Source: Trochalopteron elliotii (taxonomy: Eukaryota; Chordata; Aves; Passeriformes; Leiothrichidae). From it: a stretch of 64,000 nt of DNA. The notes beneath the pieces are model-generated. The model was given only the letters and a program-made list of their open reading frames with translations, did not search any database and was not told the DNA's origin. Positions 49,583 to 61,887 of the stretch are shown here, piece after piece. Each line of letters opens with the position of its first letter. Within the stretch, counting starts at the first letter, position 1. The DNA lies in assembly GCA_024734555.1 (NCBI GenBank), contig JANPWX010000118.1, positions 1,803,334 to 1,867,333 of the forward strand. The letters run 5' to 3'. The translations under genes and the position numbers were made by a program.

Positions 49583-49680
49583 GTATTGGTATTGTGTGGC
49601 CGAATTTTGGAAGCAGGGGGGCTACAGGGGTGACTCCTGTGAGAAGCTGCTGTAAAGTGTCCTCATGTCCACCACTAAAT
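49583..49680 (+). mobile_element. Truncated LTR start, same family as 38,204-38,744
   Basis: TGTGTGGCCGAATTTTGGAA and then GCAGGGGGGCTACAGGGGTG and CTGTGAGAAGCTGCTG resemble the first 60-100 bases of the ERVL-like LTR at 38.2 kb. Similarity stops soon after 49,650 and no R-U5 part was found nearby. Confidence 0.5.
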
Positions 49681-49841
49681 ACAATCCTGCTAATCCCACC
49701 TGCCTGTCTTCAAGAATCCAGTCTTCAATGAGGCTTTGAGCTCTTTTTCCAGTTTATGATTAGGTCCACAAGTTGCCTGTCTACATACTGAGCTATGGCC
49801 AGGAACTTTTATTGCCTTGAATCTTGACTCTGACACAATAA

Positions 49842-50549
49842 TCTGAATTTTACTTCTTCTTTAAAGCCTTGTCTCCAACCAGTCATGACTTGAACATCCC
49901 CCTGCACTGTGGGCATGATAACGAGGTACCCTCAGTTTTCTACCATGTCATGTTTTCTCAGAAGCCACAATCAGCAGAGTCCAGGCTGCCCTGGGGTTAC
50001 ACAATTTCCTCATTCTGGCTGGGAAGGTGTACAAATTTACAAAAGCAAAATCAAAGATCTTTGAGCCAGAGGAGGAGACAACATTGGTCAGGTCGCTGCT
50101 CACAAGGAGGAGACCTGGGGAGGGAAGGGTTCCCTCCTCTGAGGAACATTCCCCAGCTGAAGGACAGAAGCAGAGCCTACTATCAGACGAAGAAAAGAAA
50201 TTTCATTATTGTCTCCAATTACTCAATCACCAAAGGAAGGAAGAGTTTGGCCTGTACATGTTTCTGTTCTGAAATGGGTAAATACCTCTGTCAAAAACAC
50301 ACAATCTCCATATTGCTCACCCTATGTAGTGGTTTCACACCTGATAGGTCCCTGTCCTTTCTAAAACAAAATGCAAGGTCCTGGCAGGGCAATATTCCAT
50401 TAACCAAAGAAAACCAAACTGTGTTAACCTATGACACCCTAGCAAGGCAAAACATTGTCAAGAGCAAAGTGCACGTGCAGCATTTCAGTGGAGTCTCCTT
50501 TCCACTACCCCCTAAAATGCTGCACTTGCCATGCCCTCTCTTTGCATAA
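49842..50549 (+). other. Longest stop-free stretch of the window, 236 codons; coding status unknown
   Basis: The stretch runs without a stop from 49,842 to the stop codon at 50,547-50,549. There is no ATG at its start; the first in-frame ATG is 27 codons after the TTG at 49,869. I recognise no domain, signal peptide or membrane span in the translation. A second overlapping frame is also open (50,027-50,272). T-rich sequence ending in AG at 49,866 could be a splice acceptor. The most likely reading is a chance open frame or the remnant of an unidentified element; a real but unknown exon cannot be excluded. Confidence 0.2.
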
Positions 50550-50728
50550 CCACAATTTAAATTTATTTTGCCCTTTAGCTTAGAATTTGAGAAGCTAAGA
50601 TTTAGTGACAAACATGCTGTTAACCCACAGAAAATTGTATGGAGACAGAGAGTTGCCATTAACATGAGCATGCACACGTTTTCTGTTTATGTGAGAGTTG
50701 GAGCTGCCATCAGCCACTCCTAATTAGA

Positions 50729-50788
50729 GACTGGGATGGAATGGGCTTTAAGATTTCTTCCAACCCAAACCTTTCTATGATTCTATGA
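50729..50788 (+). mobile_element. CR1 LINE 3' end with octamer tail
   Basis: GACTGGGATGGAATGGGCTT, TTCTTCCAACCCAAACC and then TTTCTATGATTCTATGA give a clean plus-sense terminus ending at about 50,788. Confidence 0.85.
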
Positions 50789-51680
50789 AATACAATAAAA
50801 TTAACAGAAATATTAAATTTTAAAAAAACCAACAAGCTACAAGCCAGGTAAATGCTTCAATTTTTAAAATAATTCTTTTCACCAAAAGCAAAAATAAGTG
50901 CTGCAATAATCAAAAAACAACATGTGCAATTTAAAGAAGAGCTTTAAAAAGAAAGAAAAAAGACTTTAAATATTGTTATGAAAAGATCAAATTATCATCT
51001 ACAATAGAGTGGTTTTTAAAGTCACATTCTTAGAGTGTTCTTTTTTATGTTTCTTCTTTATACTCTCTTTAAGCTATTGAATTAGTGTTAGTTTTTCAAC
51101 AGCATTAAATGGATATCATCACATCTTTGAAAAAGAACGATGAGATTTTCAAAGGAATTTGTGTAGCAGATGTTTATTTAGCAGCCAAAATGAATGGGCA
51201 ATATCTAAATTCTCTGGGCTATTTTCAGTGCATCACCATACATATCTTACTGGGCTTGAAATTGTCTGTGTAATTTCATTCTGTAAGGTCTGAGGGGTAC
51301 AAACTTTTACATCTGCAATTGTGGGAGGTGTCATCTTCCTCTTGATGTTTCTTAGTGCTTTATCCAAGTGCCATGAAATTAAGACTGCCCTAACATTCTA
51401 TTCTGATAAAACTCTTATTCTTTAATGCTACAGATACACCTGTGTTTTATTTTTACATGCTTCAGCAGTGAGGTTCCTTATAGATAAAAAATATATTATT
51501 CTTTTTGCTGACATTAGATTTTGGCTTGCTTCTTGTACTTCCCATCTCACTACTTTAAATCAAGGAAAATACAAATCTTTTCTGGAGGCATTTCAGGAAT
51601 TCAACAGTATAGCACTAAAAAATTACTGATGGCTCTAAGATGAGGAAGGCACACATGATTTTACACCCAATTCATAGAGT
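50789..51680. other. Unassigned AT-rich DNA
   Basis: No gene or named repeat was recognised. Confidence 0.45.
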
Positions 51681-51823
51681 CAGAATCCCTGGAATTGTTC
51701 AAGACCTGCTTGGATGGGGCTTGAAGCAACTTGTTCTGGTGGAAGGTGTCCCTGCCTGTGGCAAGGAATGGAACTGGGTGGGCTTCAAGGCCCTTTCCAA
51801 CCCCAAAATTCTGATTCCATGGC
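51681..51823 (+). mobile_element. CR1 LINE 3' end, about 140 bp
   Basis: A well-preserved terminus: CCCTGGAATTGTTCAAGACC, TTGGATGGGGCTTGAAGCAA, GTGGAAGGTGTCCCTGCCTG, GGCCCTTTCCAACCCC and ATTCTGATTCCATG. Confidence 0.9.
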
Positions 51824-52343
51824 CTTTATTAGGCATGCTATAATGAGGGAGGTCAATCATCTAGAAATGAAATGCCTGCTCCTGTTACTGAAACACTCTG
51901 CAATGCCTGTCTTTAGTCAGGTACTCAGTGAACCCCGAAATACAGATTTTGGAATTTTTTACGCTGCATTGATAGAGTACAAGACATAAATGACTCATAA
52001 AGTAGTAAGGAAGTAATACTTTAAATAACTTTCCCATTTGTTCACAGTGTCTAAGAATGGCTTTGCCTTTTGAAATTCCCTATGCACAATCATCAAATAT
52101 ACATTCTGTGTGTTAATTCACATCTGCACCTGCATTTTCTGCTAAGAATTTAAGCCAAACAGAAAAGCAGAATAATTACTCACACTCCTAAACTTAGGCA
52201 AAATGATAAAGAATCTTTATTCCACAAGCACTGTGTGGAAGTGAAAAAAAATCATGGCACAGAAATTCATATTCTGCAAAACCTGAATTCAGTCCAGTGA
52301 AAAATCAGCATTTCCTGAAGCTATCACATATTGTTTTTATTCC
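51824..52343. other. Unassigned AT-rich DNA
   Basis: No gene or named repeat was recognised. Confidence 0.45.
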
Positions 52344-52452
52344 TAGTCTAATGGAAAGTGTTCCTGCCTATGTCAGGTAGGTGGAACTAGATGATCTTTA
52401 ATGTCTGGTCCAATTCAGGCCTTTCTACGATTCCATGATGATTTTATGATTG
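52344..52452 (+). mobile_element. CR1 LINE 3' end, about 110 bp
   Basis: CTAATGGAAAGTGTTCCTGC, GGTGGAACTAGATGATCTTT, CAATTCAGGCCTTTCTACGA and a tail of TTCCATGATGATTTTATGAT. Confidence 0.88.
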
Positions 52453-54528
52453 TATTTATTCTAAAGACCTGAAAACCATACAAAAAGCATAAAGAGGTTC
52501 CTTCCAGCTTCCGGTGTATGTTTTCAAAATAAGCTTTTGCCAGAGCAGAATAAAATAAAAAGTTAAGTTTTGTTCAAGGAGAGTTTAATATTTACACACT
52601 ACAAATACTGTAATTATAAAAAAGGAAAGCTCCCAGCCCCATCCATTTCAAACAGTAATTTTTTGTTATTTGTTTCAGCTTTGGTGTTGCTTTTAGAAAC
52701 TGTTGCTCTCTAATGAATATGGAGGATTTTTTTTTTTTCATTTATGGCATCTTCAGTGTTTTGCTTTCAGAAGAACAATTTAAGAATTCCACAGGCACTG
52801 TAATTCCAACTTAGAATGATGTTTGCTTTATTTCTTTTTTAACTCAGCTGTTTTTGACACCTTTTGTTAGTTCAATGCCAACTTAAAACATTGGAACTAC
52901 TATTTATATTCATCTGCTTGATGAACTGTGTAGTTATTTCATAGATCTTCCTCTAAATAATTCTGAATGTCACTTAAGTGCTCCATCTCTACCGCATTTT
53001 GGGCATGTTTCTTTCCTTGGCAATAAGATTGAAAGAATATAAATAAAATATTTTTTTTTTAATGGTGGAGAGTCCTCCCAAACTGCCATTATCACTTCCA
53101 GTTAATGAGCACTTCTTCTACTGGCAGGAGAAGGTGAAGTGACTGTGATGGGATGAATTACCTGTCCAGGAATCTCAGCAGGAGAGAACACAAAGCACAG
53201 CAGGGACTCTGCTCCAAGGACTGAAGGGGGACAAACCCTTTAATTTGTTCTTTGGCATTTTTAATTCTATAAGAAACTCCTTTCAGGATCCCTAAGTCTT
53301 ACGTTGTTTGTTTGAGGTGACAGAACACGAGAGGTTTCTTGCTTGGACTCCATTACTGTAGATGCAAAATAAATTGGATAAATATTCTAATTCATCCCTG
53401 TAGCTTGAGGAAGGGATTATTAAAAAAAAAAATAAATTGTGGCATCTTCCAGAAGAGGAGCAAGATTTCCCCACAGTAATAATAGATAATTCATCCATGG
53501 TAACACCAAAACATACTATTACAAAACATTTGGTGTTTTCAATATCCTTCACATCAAATGAACTTCAATATCATAAATTTCTGGTACTTTCTGTATTTCT
53601 GGAACTTTCTGTGCATTGAAGTTTCTACAGTTTGACTTTCAATGTTTCTGTACTGGCTTATGGTGGCTGAAGGAATGTATGAGGAGCTCAGGAGTTCAGC
53701 ATAACATGAACTCGTGACAGAGTAACCAATCTCACAGTTACTGGATTTTGGTAGTTTGTGCTCATAAACATGTTACATCTATTTTCAAACTGAATGAATG
53801 GGGTTTATATCCTCAAAGATTTTCAGCTTTCTCAGCTGCTGAATTTTATTTTGATATTTTTCCTTTTTTTTTAATTAATAGGTAGACGTCCTTCAAATAA
53901 CCTGATGTTGCACAATATTGCATGAGGTGTGTAAAATCTCATATCAAAATACCAAGAAAGGCTCCTTTGCACATTTAAGTCTCATTTTCAGAATAAAAGT
54001 GGTGCACTGCTTTTGCATTATCTCCATAAATTTGGATTTAAGTCCAATGGAAGGAAATTCAGTCAAGAGAACTTGATTTATATGGTTTTGCAACTGGTTC
54101 AGTCATCTATGCTTCAGCTGGGTTAATTTCTTGATTTGCATTGTTAATTAACCATACTATAAAAAATATCCTTAATTAGACATTTCTGAGGCATTGCTGA
54201 TAAAAATCTATTTAATTTTTCATTCAAAATTTTTCTTTTTCTATTTACATGCAAAACAAATCTAGAAAGAGGGTGCTTGGCATAGCAGAGTGACACACAT
54301 CTGCTCCAACATCCTGCAGGACACAAAGTTCCCTGAACTTCTGGGTGAGAAAGTTCTGAGCTATGAAACTTATCAAAAGGAGCTCTTGTTACACACTTTA
54401 TGTGTGAACAGATTTCAACAGGACTCCAAGGCAGAGTTCCATGTCAAAATAAAAAATAATAAGGTAGGAAATAACTACAGGGTAACCTGGTTTGTGTGAT
54501 GGAACTTTTCCTTAGTTTATCCCCAGTC
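52453..54528. other. Unassigned AT-rich DNA
   Basis: No gene was recognised; short T and A runs at 52,728-52,738 and 53,050-53,060. Confidence 0.45.
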
Positions 54529-54546
54529 TTTCATCCGGGGATGAAA
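54529..54546. repeat. 8-bp inverted repeat with 2-nt spacer
   Basis: TTTCATCC, GG, GGATGAAA: a near-perfect palindrome without known function. Confidence 0.85.
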
Positions 54547-55051
54547 CTTTTTCTCTATTTTGCTGAAATTTCCTTTCTCACCCCAGGTCTCTGCTTTGAG
54601 AAAGGGGCCTGTGTTCCTGTCTGCCATTGCTCAGAAAAAAAATAATCAAGAGACTTTTCTCTCCCCCAGCCCTCAATGAGGCTCCTGTGTGATGCCTCTG
54701 CAGCAATTCCATGAACACCAACTTCTGAGGCTGCAGGGGTTTTAAAGCAAGAGGAAAAAGGAATAGGGCACTGTAGGTCCATGTGACACACAGCACTAAC
54801 GAGCAGAAGACCTCACAGATTATGTTCTTGCTGTAAAAATCTCTGGGAACTAGGGCAAACTAATGCATGAATGAAAAGAGGAAAGGCATTCTGGGTTCCC
54901 TTTTTGGGCCAGGGGTTGAAAAACTGGCCAAGATGGATGAAATTCTGGTCTCTTGAGCCCTCAGGGATATATTGCACCTTCAAATCCATATCAAATTCCA
55001 TGCCTGCTGCTGGAGCACTACAAGAAGGCTTGATTTCTTTAAATTGTTGAT
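54547..55051. other. Unassigned DNA
   Basis: No gene or named repeat was recognised. Confidence 0.45.
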
Positions 55052-55114
55052 TGGGTGTTGAAAGAGATGATCTTTAACCTCCTTTCCAACTCAAACCTTT
55101 CCATGATTCTATGA
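55052..55114 (+). mobile_element. CR1 LINE 3' end
   Basis: AAGAGATGATCTTTAACCTC, CTTTCCAACTCAAACC and a tail of TTTCCATGATTCTATGATTT. Plus-sense, ending near 55,114. Confidence 0.88.
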
Positions 55115-55319
55115 TTTTTTTGTGATACATAATTATCTTGACAGCTTAAGCACTACCCTGAGGTGACCAGAGTCGTTTTGCTGTTTACCTGGGGTGGGCA
55201 CAAATCCAGATGCTGTAATGAACACCATTTTTGTTCCTACATCAGTGCTGGTGCCCAGAGGCAGCCTCAGCTCAGATGCTCAGGGATGTCCCTACACAAG
55301 GTGTTCCTGGAGTCCTGCT

Positions 55320-55763
55320 GATGCTTTAGGAAGGCTGACCTGGAACAGAGACTGGACAGAGCTAGAAAATAAAGTAGATATTTATTGAAAGGCCTCCAGG
55401 ATCCACCTTGGGCAGGACAGGGCCTGACCAGGGCTACACCCAAGGTGGACCCAAAATGTCACAAAATGGATGACTGGTCACGAGGTCTTACATTTTTATA
55501 AGTTTTGGTCCATTTGCATATTGGGGTTTAATTGCCCAATTACAGCTCCAGGTTGTGAGGTCCCATCCTTCTTGTTCCTCCCTTCAGCCCACCCTTGTTT
55601 GTGCTTTTGGGGCTGAAAGTTGTCCTTGGTCTTCAGCAGGAAAAGGATTTGTTTTGTCTCCCTGCTCTGTGAAGAGCTGAGTGACACTGAATGTGAGGCT
55701 CAGAACTGCACCCCTGGGCAGCACAGAATGTGAAAAACATGAAAGCTGAACCTTAAGGCATCA
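55320..55763 (-). mobile_element. Solo LTR, antisense, third ERV family
   Basis: Read on the minus strand, a TATA box (CTTATAAAAATG, plus coordinates 55,491-55,502) is followed about 110 bases on by AATAAA (plus-strand TTTATT, 55,381-55,386). The plus-strand sequence GAAAGGCCTCCAGGATCCAC, CACCTTGGGCAGGACAGGG and CATTTGCATATTGGGGTTTA is a pattern I associate with passerine LTRs. The edges are estimates. Short open frames within it are accidental. No internal retroviral genes adjoin it, so it is most likely solo. Confidence 0.7.
55381..55386 (-). promoter_or_regulatory. Polyadenylation signal AATAAA of the antisense LTR
   Basis: A canonical signal on the minus strand, about 110 bases downstream of the minus-strand TATA box at 55,491-55,502. 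Confidence 0.5.
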
Positions 55764-55925
55764 CTGTAGTGTCTGCACAGACTGTTTGGTGACACCAGTG
55801 CTGCTGTCCTGCCTCACAAAGGACTGAGCTGGAAAGACGTAACTGGTAACTCACTTGTGTCAGATATCTTGCTGTTGAGTTGGAAAACACACATCCCCTG
55901 TCACTGGCACACGCTCAGAGTCAGA

Positions 55926-55990
55926 GCATCACAGGATGGTTTGGGTTGGAAGGGATTTTAGAGCTCATCTCGTTCCAGCCCCTGTTGTTC
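55926..55990 (-). mobile_element. CR1 LINE 3' end, antisense
   Basis: CATCACAGGATGGTTTGGGT, TGGAAGGGATTTTAGAGCTC, then ATCTCGTTCCAGCCCCTG, the reverse complement of a CR1 terminus. Weaker similarity may continue to about 56,060. Confidence 0.85.
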
Positions 55991-57105
55991 ACCTCGCTGG
56001 GGTCACTCTGTGGAGGCAAAGTCTCAGGGGCAAAGGGACTTCCTCCCGCCCGTGGAGTTTCTCATACACAGTGAGTTAAACCCTCCCCACCAAGATCTCA
56101 GAGATGCATCTGTTTCTGGGGTGTCATCAAAGAACTAGCTCACCTTTTGAAGCATCTGCTCATCATTAAAATGTGGAAGTTTAATTGAAATGTAGGTTTT
56201 GACATAAAAAAGCATTATGAAGGAGAGAGAAGAGCAGCTGTCTAAAGAGTGATGGTGAGAGAGGACAGAGATATCCAGCACCTGTGAGTTCCTCCCTGTA
56301 TCTATGTACCATGCAGGCAAAACTGGAAATCCTCTGTGAATTGCTGTTGTTAATTTAACTACTTTTTAATAATTTCTGTAATGTAGGAAAAGATTCCTCA
56401 TACTAACCCTGGCTTTTCTTGCATTGCTTCATGTTTTCAAGGTTTTACATTTTAGTGTAGCAACATATGATTTTGTATAATAATTTACTTCTAAGAATTC
56501 TCAGAACTCTAAATTAACTTCAGTTTCATGTTGAAAAAATAAAATTTCCTTCAGATGAGCTGAAGATATTGCACATTTGGTGTATTCTTCATACATGTGA
56601 TGAATGGCTAAAGCAGTAAAAAAAAAAAAAAAAGGAGGAACTTTATAGATTGAAAAGATTTAGCCTACATTTTCCAGTATGAAAAAAGCTACAAACCAGA
56701 AATGGCCTTTCTGATACCCATTCTATGTATCTGTATTTGTCCAGAAGGTATTGAAAAATCTGTCCTTCTTCAACTTTAGTTAAGCATATTCAAGAACAAA
56801 TAAATCCATTTGAATGTAAACTTTCACATTTTCTCTAATGACCCAGTAAAACCTAAGCCTAAGGGGATTCTAATAAGGCTTAATTAAAATAATTCTGTAC
56901 AAATATTTTACTGAGATGATTTTTTTTTTAAATTGGAGAGTTTGCAGCAATTTATTGCTGAGAATCGAATGAAATGCTTTTTCTAGAAAAGTTCCTATTA
57001 ATTTTAATAGTCTCATTTTTTTGGCCATTATTCTATCAATAGTTTTTCCTCTGGATTCTTGGTTTTTTCTTCTTGGTACTAAACAAATGAAGAGAAAGAT
57101 CCCAA
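55991..57105. other. Unassigned AT-rich DNA
   Basis: An A17 run lies near 56,617-56,633. No gene was recognised. Confidence 0.45.
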
Positions 57106-57160
57106 TTTGTGATTTTGTGATTTGTGATCACAATTTGTGAAAAATCACTTTTGTGATTTT
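57106..57160. repeat. TTTGTGA repeat cluster with a hairpin
   Basis: Five TTTGTGA copies start at 57,106, 57,114, 57,121, 57,134 and 57,150. TTGTGATCACAA at 57,122-57,133 is a perfect palindrome, and AAAATCAC-TTTT-GTGATTTT at 57,141-57,160 is a perfect 8-bp stem with a 4-base loop. Confidence 0.85.
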
Positions 57161-59085
57161 CTTGAATCACCAAAGACATTCTCAGCATGCACATAAATCC
57201 CAAGTTAAATGTTCACTACCCATGTTGCAAAGTCAAAAGTTATCCTCCCAAATTAAAGTATTTCTGCCCTTCATACTTTACTGCCAGAATCTCAAGTCCT
57301 AGCTACCTTTTGCTTTTGGATCTTCACCATTAAATGTTTTTCCCTGTCCCCAGTCAGCCAACTCCTGGACCAGCTTCTCCCTCCTATTGGTTTTCTTGAC
57401 CTTATCTCACCTTTCCTTTGCATGTCTCTCTCCTGTTTCACCATTTATTTCTTATCAGCCAACTTCTTTAGCCATCTGTGCTTGTTAAAAACAAGAAAAG
57501 GTACGTTGCAAAAAATATAATTTTCCTGCTTAATCCTGTTAAGAGTTAAACCCAGACTATGTCAAATTTTATGCAGATGTTAAGAGGCCCAGAGGCATCA
57601 CAAGTGCTGCTCCACCATCAGATTTTAACCACGTTCTCCAAAGTCATTAAGAATGAGATCAACAGGAATTTAAATAATGGGAACCAGTTTACTTGTGAGT
57701 AGCCTTGGTTTTGGTAATATTGGGAAAGGCGTTTGGGAGTGGAAACTCATTAAAAAATCACACCAAGACAGCGTTAGTCAAAAAAACTGAAATAGGATCA
57801 AGACACAAGGAATTCAAAAAAGGGTGGAAGAAGTTTCTGAAGCACATGAAAAGAAGTTTGCTCCAGTAACAGCAGTGCAAGGCCCCCATCAGCAATTTTC
57901 ATTTCCAGCTCTTGAAATGATGTTAGGAACCAAGAAAGAGAAATCCCTTTCTTTGTAGCACTGGCTGGGAATTCAGGGAGCCAAACAAGGCTTGTTTCCC
58001 CAGGTATGCAATAAATCTTACCTCTACAAGGATTTTTACTGACCTGGCAGATTAATTACTGACAGCTGGAAAGCAGAAATCTTGTAAATCCAGGGATATT
58101 TTGTAAATTCAAAGGGGTTTATATTGTTTGTTTTACATTTATTTAAAAGAATGTAGGAAATTCTGAGGGCAAATCAGAGACATAATATGTCTCATCTTCA
58201 TTTAGGAATAGCGAATCTTTCTTAAATTTAGGCAAAGAGCAGCTTGCTTACATTGATAGAACTGATGTGCTGGATGCCTGCTGCTGGGTTTCTGTGAGAA
58301 ACCAGCCAGAGAGCAAAATGATCCATTGAAGAGGGATCTGCTCCCTTAACTTTTGCTGGAAGAGCACAGTAAGAATTTGGAAAATGTCTGTAAGCAAAGC
58401 GGGTGATTATCCTTCCACCAAGTTAAATTTATTGCCTTTTGAGAGAAGAAGGGATTTTAAAATTTGATATATGATTTTTGTGCTCTGACATTGGACACTC
58501 TGGGAGAATACTTGTCTGAAAAACGCCCTGAAACACTTGACACTGCAGGTTACCTTAGTGCTACATATTGATTGAGGAAGGTCTCACTACCCGGAATTTC
58601 AAGTGTTTCATCAGAGAAATTCAGCACCAGCAAGTGAGCTCAACTGACCCACCTGTGCATTAATGATAATACAGTGTAGATACACTGTGATCAGATTGCT
58701 GGTACATCCTCTAAAATCTCACTCATTTACAAGAACCAAGCTTTCAGTACAGACAAGAAAGGTTTCTGAGATATTTTATGCCTTAACCTACAGAGCAACC
58801 CTGTCAACAAAACAAAAGTCTGTTTAAAAAGAAGATGCTGAGATGGGCTCCTATGTGCTAAAACCAGTGGAGAACAGTCACACATGATGTGACTAAAATA
58901 AAAGTTTAAATATAGTCTCTTACTAAGGCCTCACACTTCCATTCCTTTTTATCATCAGAACATGTCTTTCTTAGGGATAACATACCACCATCATATAGGG
59001 TTAGTTGGAAAATAGATTGGAAAGACAGAATATGCCAACACCATGAAGGAAGGTGTAGAGAGACTGACATCATTCAGTCTAAGGG
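57161..59085. other. Unassigned AT-rich DNA
   Basis: No gene or named repeat was recognised. Confidence 0.45.
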
Positions 59086-59109
59086 TTGTCTGTAACTAAA
59101 CAGCAAGAA

Positions 59110-59400
59110 AATGAAGGTGTGGGATGCTTGTGCCCCTGCTTCCATCTTTTCCTTCTTCCCTGGTTCCTTGCAGCCAAATCCTGCTCCTGCCCTCAGCTGC
59201 ACCTGTCCTGTGTCCTGCCAGCAGCCATCCTGCCTGGCACACACTGGCACCTCCTCTTCCTTCAACTTCAACCTCCCCAGGCCCCTTCCTTCCTCTACCT
59301 TTTGTTCCTCCTCTGAACATCCCACTGCAACTCTTCCCAAAATTCCCAGTATCATAGCGAGTCCCATATTCCTTCTGCTGGACCATTCCATCACTTTCCC
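59110..59400. other. Pyrimidine-rich, GC-richer segment
   Basis: The plus strand is strongly C/T-rich, with repeated CTTCC/CTCC blocks and few stops. This produces overlapping open frames in several registers on both strands (76-115 codons). None has a recognisable motif, so I treat them as compositional. Confidence 0.5.
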
Positions 59401-61887
59401 AGTGCCCTGTTTAATCTGTTGTTGGTCAGCAGTAAAGGTATTAAAATTTCAGCTATAAGGATGTGCTGTGAGGCACGTTTGTTAATAACAAGCTCTCGTT
59501 AAGGCAGGATATTTTGTAAAAGTTATTTCAAGGTATACACAAGATATATTTGTATTGCATAGAAAACGCAGTCTCAAAACTGCTAAACAGAATTTTAAAA
59601 TTGTATTTAGTGCAATCCCATATATAAATTTTTGTACTGCATGGACTATGTCTCTCTGCTTTGATCAGGAGCAAGAAACGTTTCCTACACATCCTAATTT
59701 TTCAAATAACTTCATAAGGAAGAAGAAATTGTATAAAATAAAGTTTTCTTTAGGGTTTTTACAAATGTGAAGCAGAGGTTTAGGGTTTAGATTTTTGGGG
59801 GGTTGTTTTTGGTTTTTGTTTGTTTTAAGTAGTTTTTCAGTCTTGAAAACAATTTAGCTTACTCTTCCAATCCATAATTTTTCATTTTCGGATGTTTCTG
59901 CACTTGTGAGTTCTGGCAGGAGCATCTAAAAGTCCAGGGATAATTCCTTTTCATCTCTGTAAATATTTTTAGCCATAAGAAACTGAAAAAAAATACTACC
60001 TATGTTCATCTCTGTATGGCCAAGGCATGCAAGAAAATCATATGTGGCAATCCAAAGAGTTTTGCATTTTATAAATGATGCTGAATTTGAGAATGGAGCA
60101 GTCACTTCAAAAAAAGTGTTTTAAAATACACTTTTCAATTCTTCAATGATGAGTGAGCAAGGTATTTGCTTTCAAGTTTCTCTTCAAGAATTTTTGGAAT
60201 AATAACAATATTATTTCAGTGAACAAAGTGGAAAGGACTGCTCCTAGCGTTTTTTGAGCCTTAGACCACGTGAAACTGTAAAATTCTGTTAGATATGCAC
60301 CTTTTTTTTTCTGTAGAGGTGATGGAATATATTCAGATTATACCTGAAATGGGAAAGCCCAGATATTTCTGAGGTCTTACTAAAAATGTCCTAATTTATT
60401 TTGGATTGTGGTGTAAAACACAAATTAGGAAAATATCAGTTTAACACACACTATGGAACTATTTTCATAAAGAAGCAGGGTCAGAAATGCTACATGGACA
60501 TATCTGAGAGATACTGTGCAAGACTCACAGTGTTAATAAAAATAATTTGCCAATTTTACCACAACATCAGTGTCTGCTGGGAAGTTTAATGGGAGCTGAC
60601 AGGGCTGAACCTGAGTCACTGAGATCCTCATGGAGGCCTTAAACCCATCTGCTCCTGAAACTCTCCAGAAGGATAGAAGTCCTGCTAATCTGTATGTGAA
60701 CTATTATAAAAGATATCACATAATTGTTCATACTGACTTCAGATAATTTTCTTTTATTTAAAGAGGCACATAGGCAACGTTTGGAGAAAATGATCAATGC
60801 ATTTTTAATTACTTATCTGTATCCTGGTAATTGGACTCTTAAAATGTTAGCAAAAAGCATAACATAGAATGAAAATAAACACAAAATAGGCAGTTCTGTT
60901 AACCAAATTAATCCCTGTTTTTTGCCTTTGAAATAAAAATAGATTACATTGACTTATATCTATGAATCACTATTGTGTATAAATCTCAAAAAAGAAACTA
61001 ACTGGTCACCCAAACACCAATAAAAAGGAGATCCAGTGATTCCAGCACATTCAAACTTTTAATAAACTGGGAGAGAAGTGAATTTTATACTGAGGTTCTG
61101 CCTGTTGTAGATGACAATATTGGAATGCTGCACCAAAGGTAACTGTCACCCCTGCAACAAATCCATTGGTATACCCAAACTTGAAAATAAGACAAGAATG
61201 TCAATTGTTTCACAAGATTTGCATAGCAAGAAAAATTGCACCTGCAATAGTGATAAGCAATACAGAGCCTCCTAATGTATCCAGGTCTCCTGTTCATTAA
61301 GGAAAAAAACCATTTGATTTTTACAGGTCTGTACTAGAAGTTTCTAATCTCCTGAGGGAAGTGAAACAGGAACAGTTTGGCTCAGGAAAGGGGTTCTTTC
61401 CCTTACTGTAATTGGCTCTCCCAATGAGAGCCTTGTTCTAATCCTAAGGGGTGTCATAACTGTATTTACCAGTGCAGCAGCTGGTGTGATTTTGTCAGGC
61501 ATATGTAAGTTTTCAGGGACCGTCCATAAGATTTTATTTTCTTGGAAGTATTTATTTTCACTTTAAGCTCATCTAGCCTCGCTTCAGACCTCTTATTGTA
61601 AATTTTTGGTCTATATAAATTTTCTTTATCTTTTGTCCTTTTCTATTTATTGAGAATAAGATCATTTTATTATTTATCTCCTGCATATGCCTACCTTATG
61701 TTTTATGTGAATTGGCAAAAGACACCTTGAACCCAAACTCTTTAGTACTTTACTTCCTAGTTAGGGATTATTTTTGATAGGATTATTTTTTTTTTTTACA
61801 GCAGGCTAAATTTCATTATATGAACAATATAATAATACGGTTATTAATAATAATTGTATTATTTTATTTACTGAAAGGACAAGTTGC
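59401..61887. other. Unassigned AT-rich DNA
   Basis: G/T-rich low complexity at about 59,790-59,828. No gene was recognised. Confidence 0.45.
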
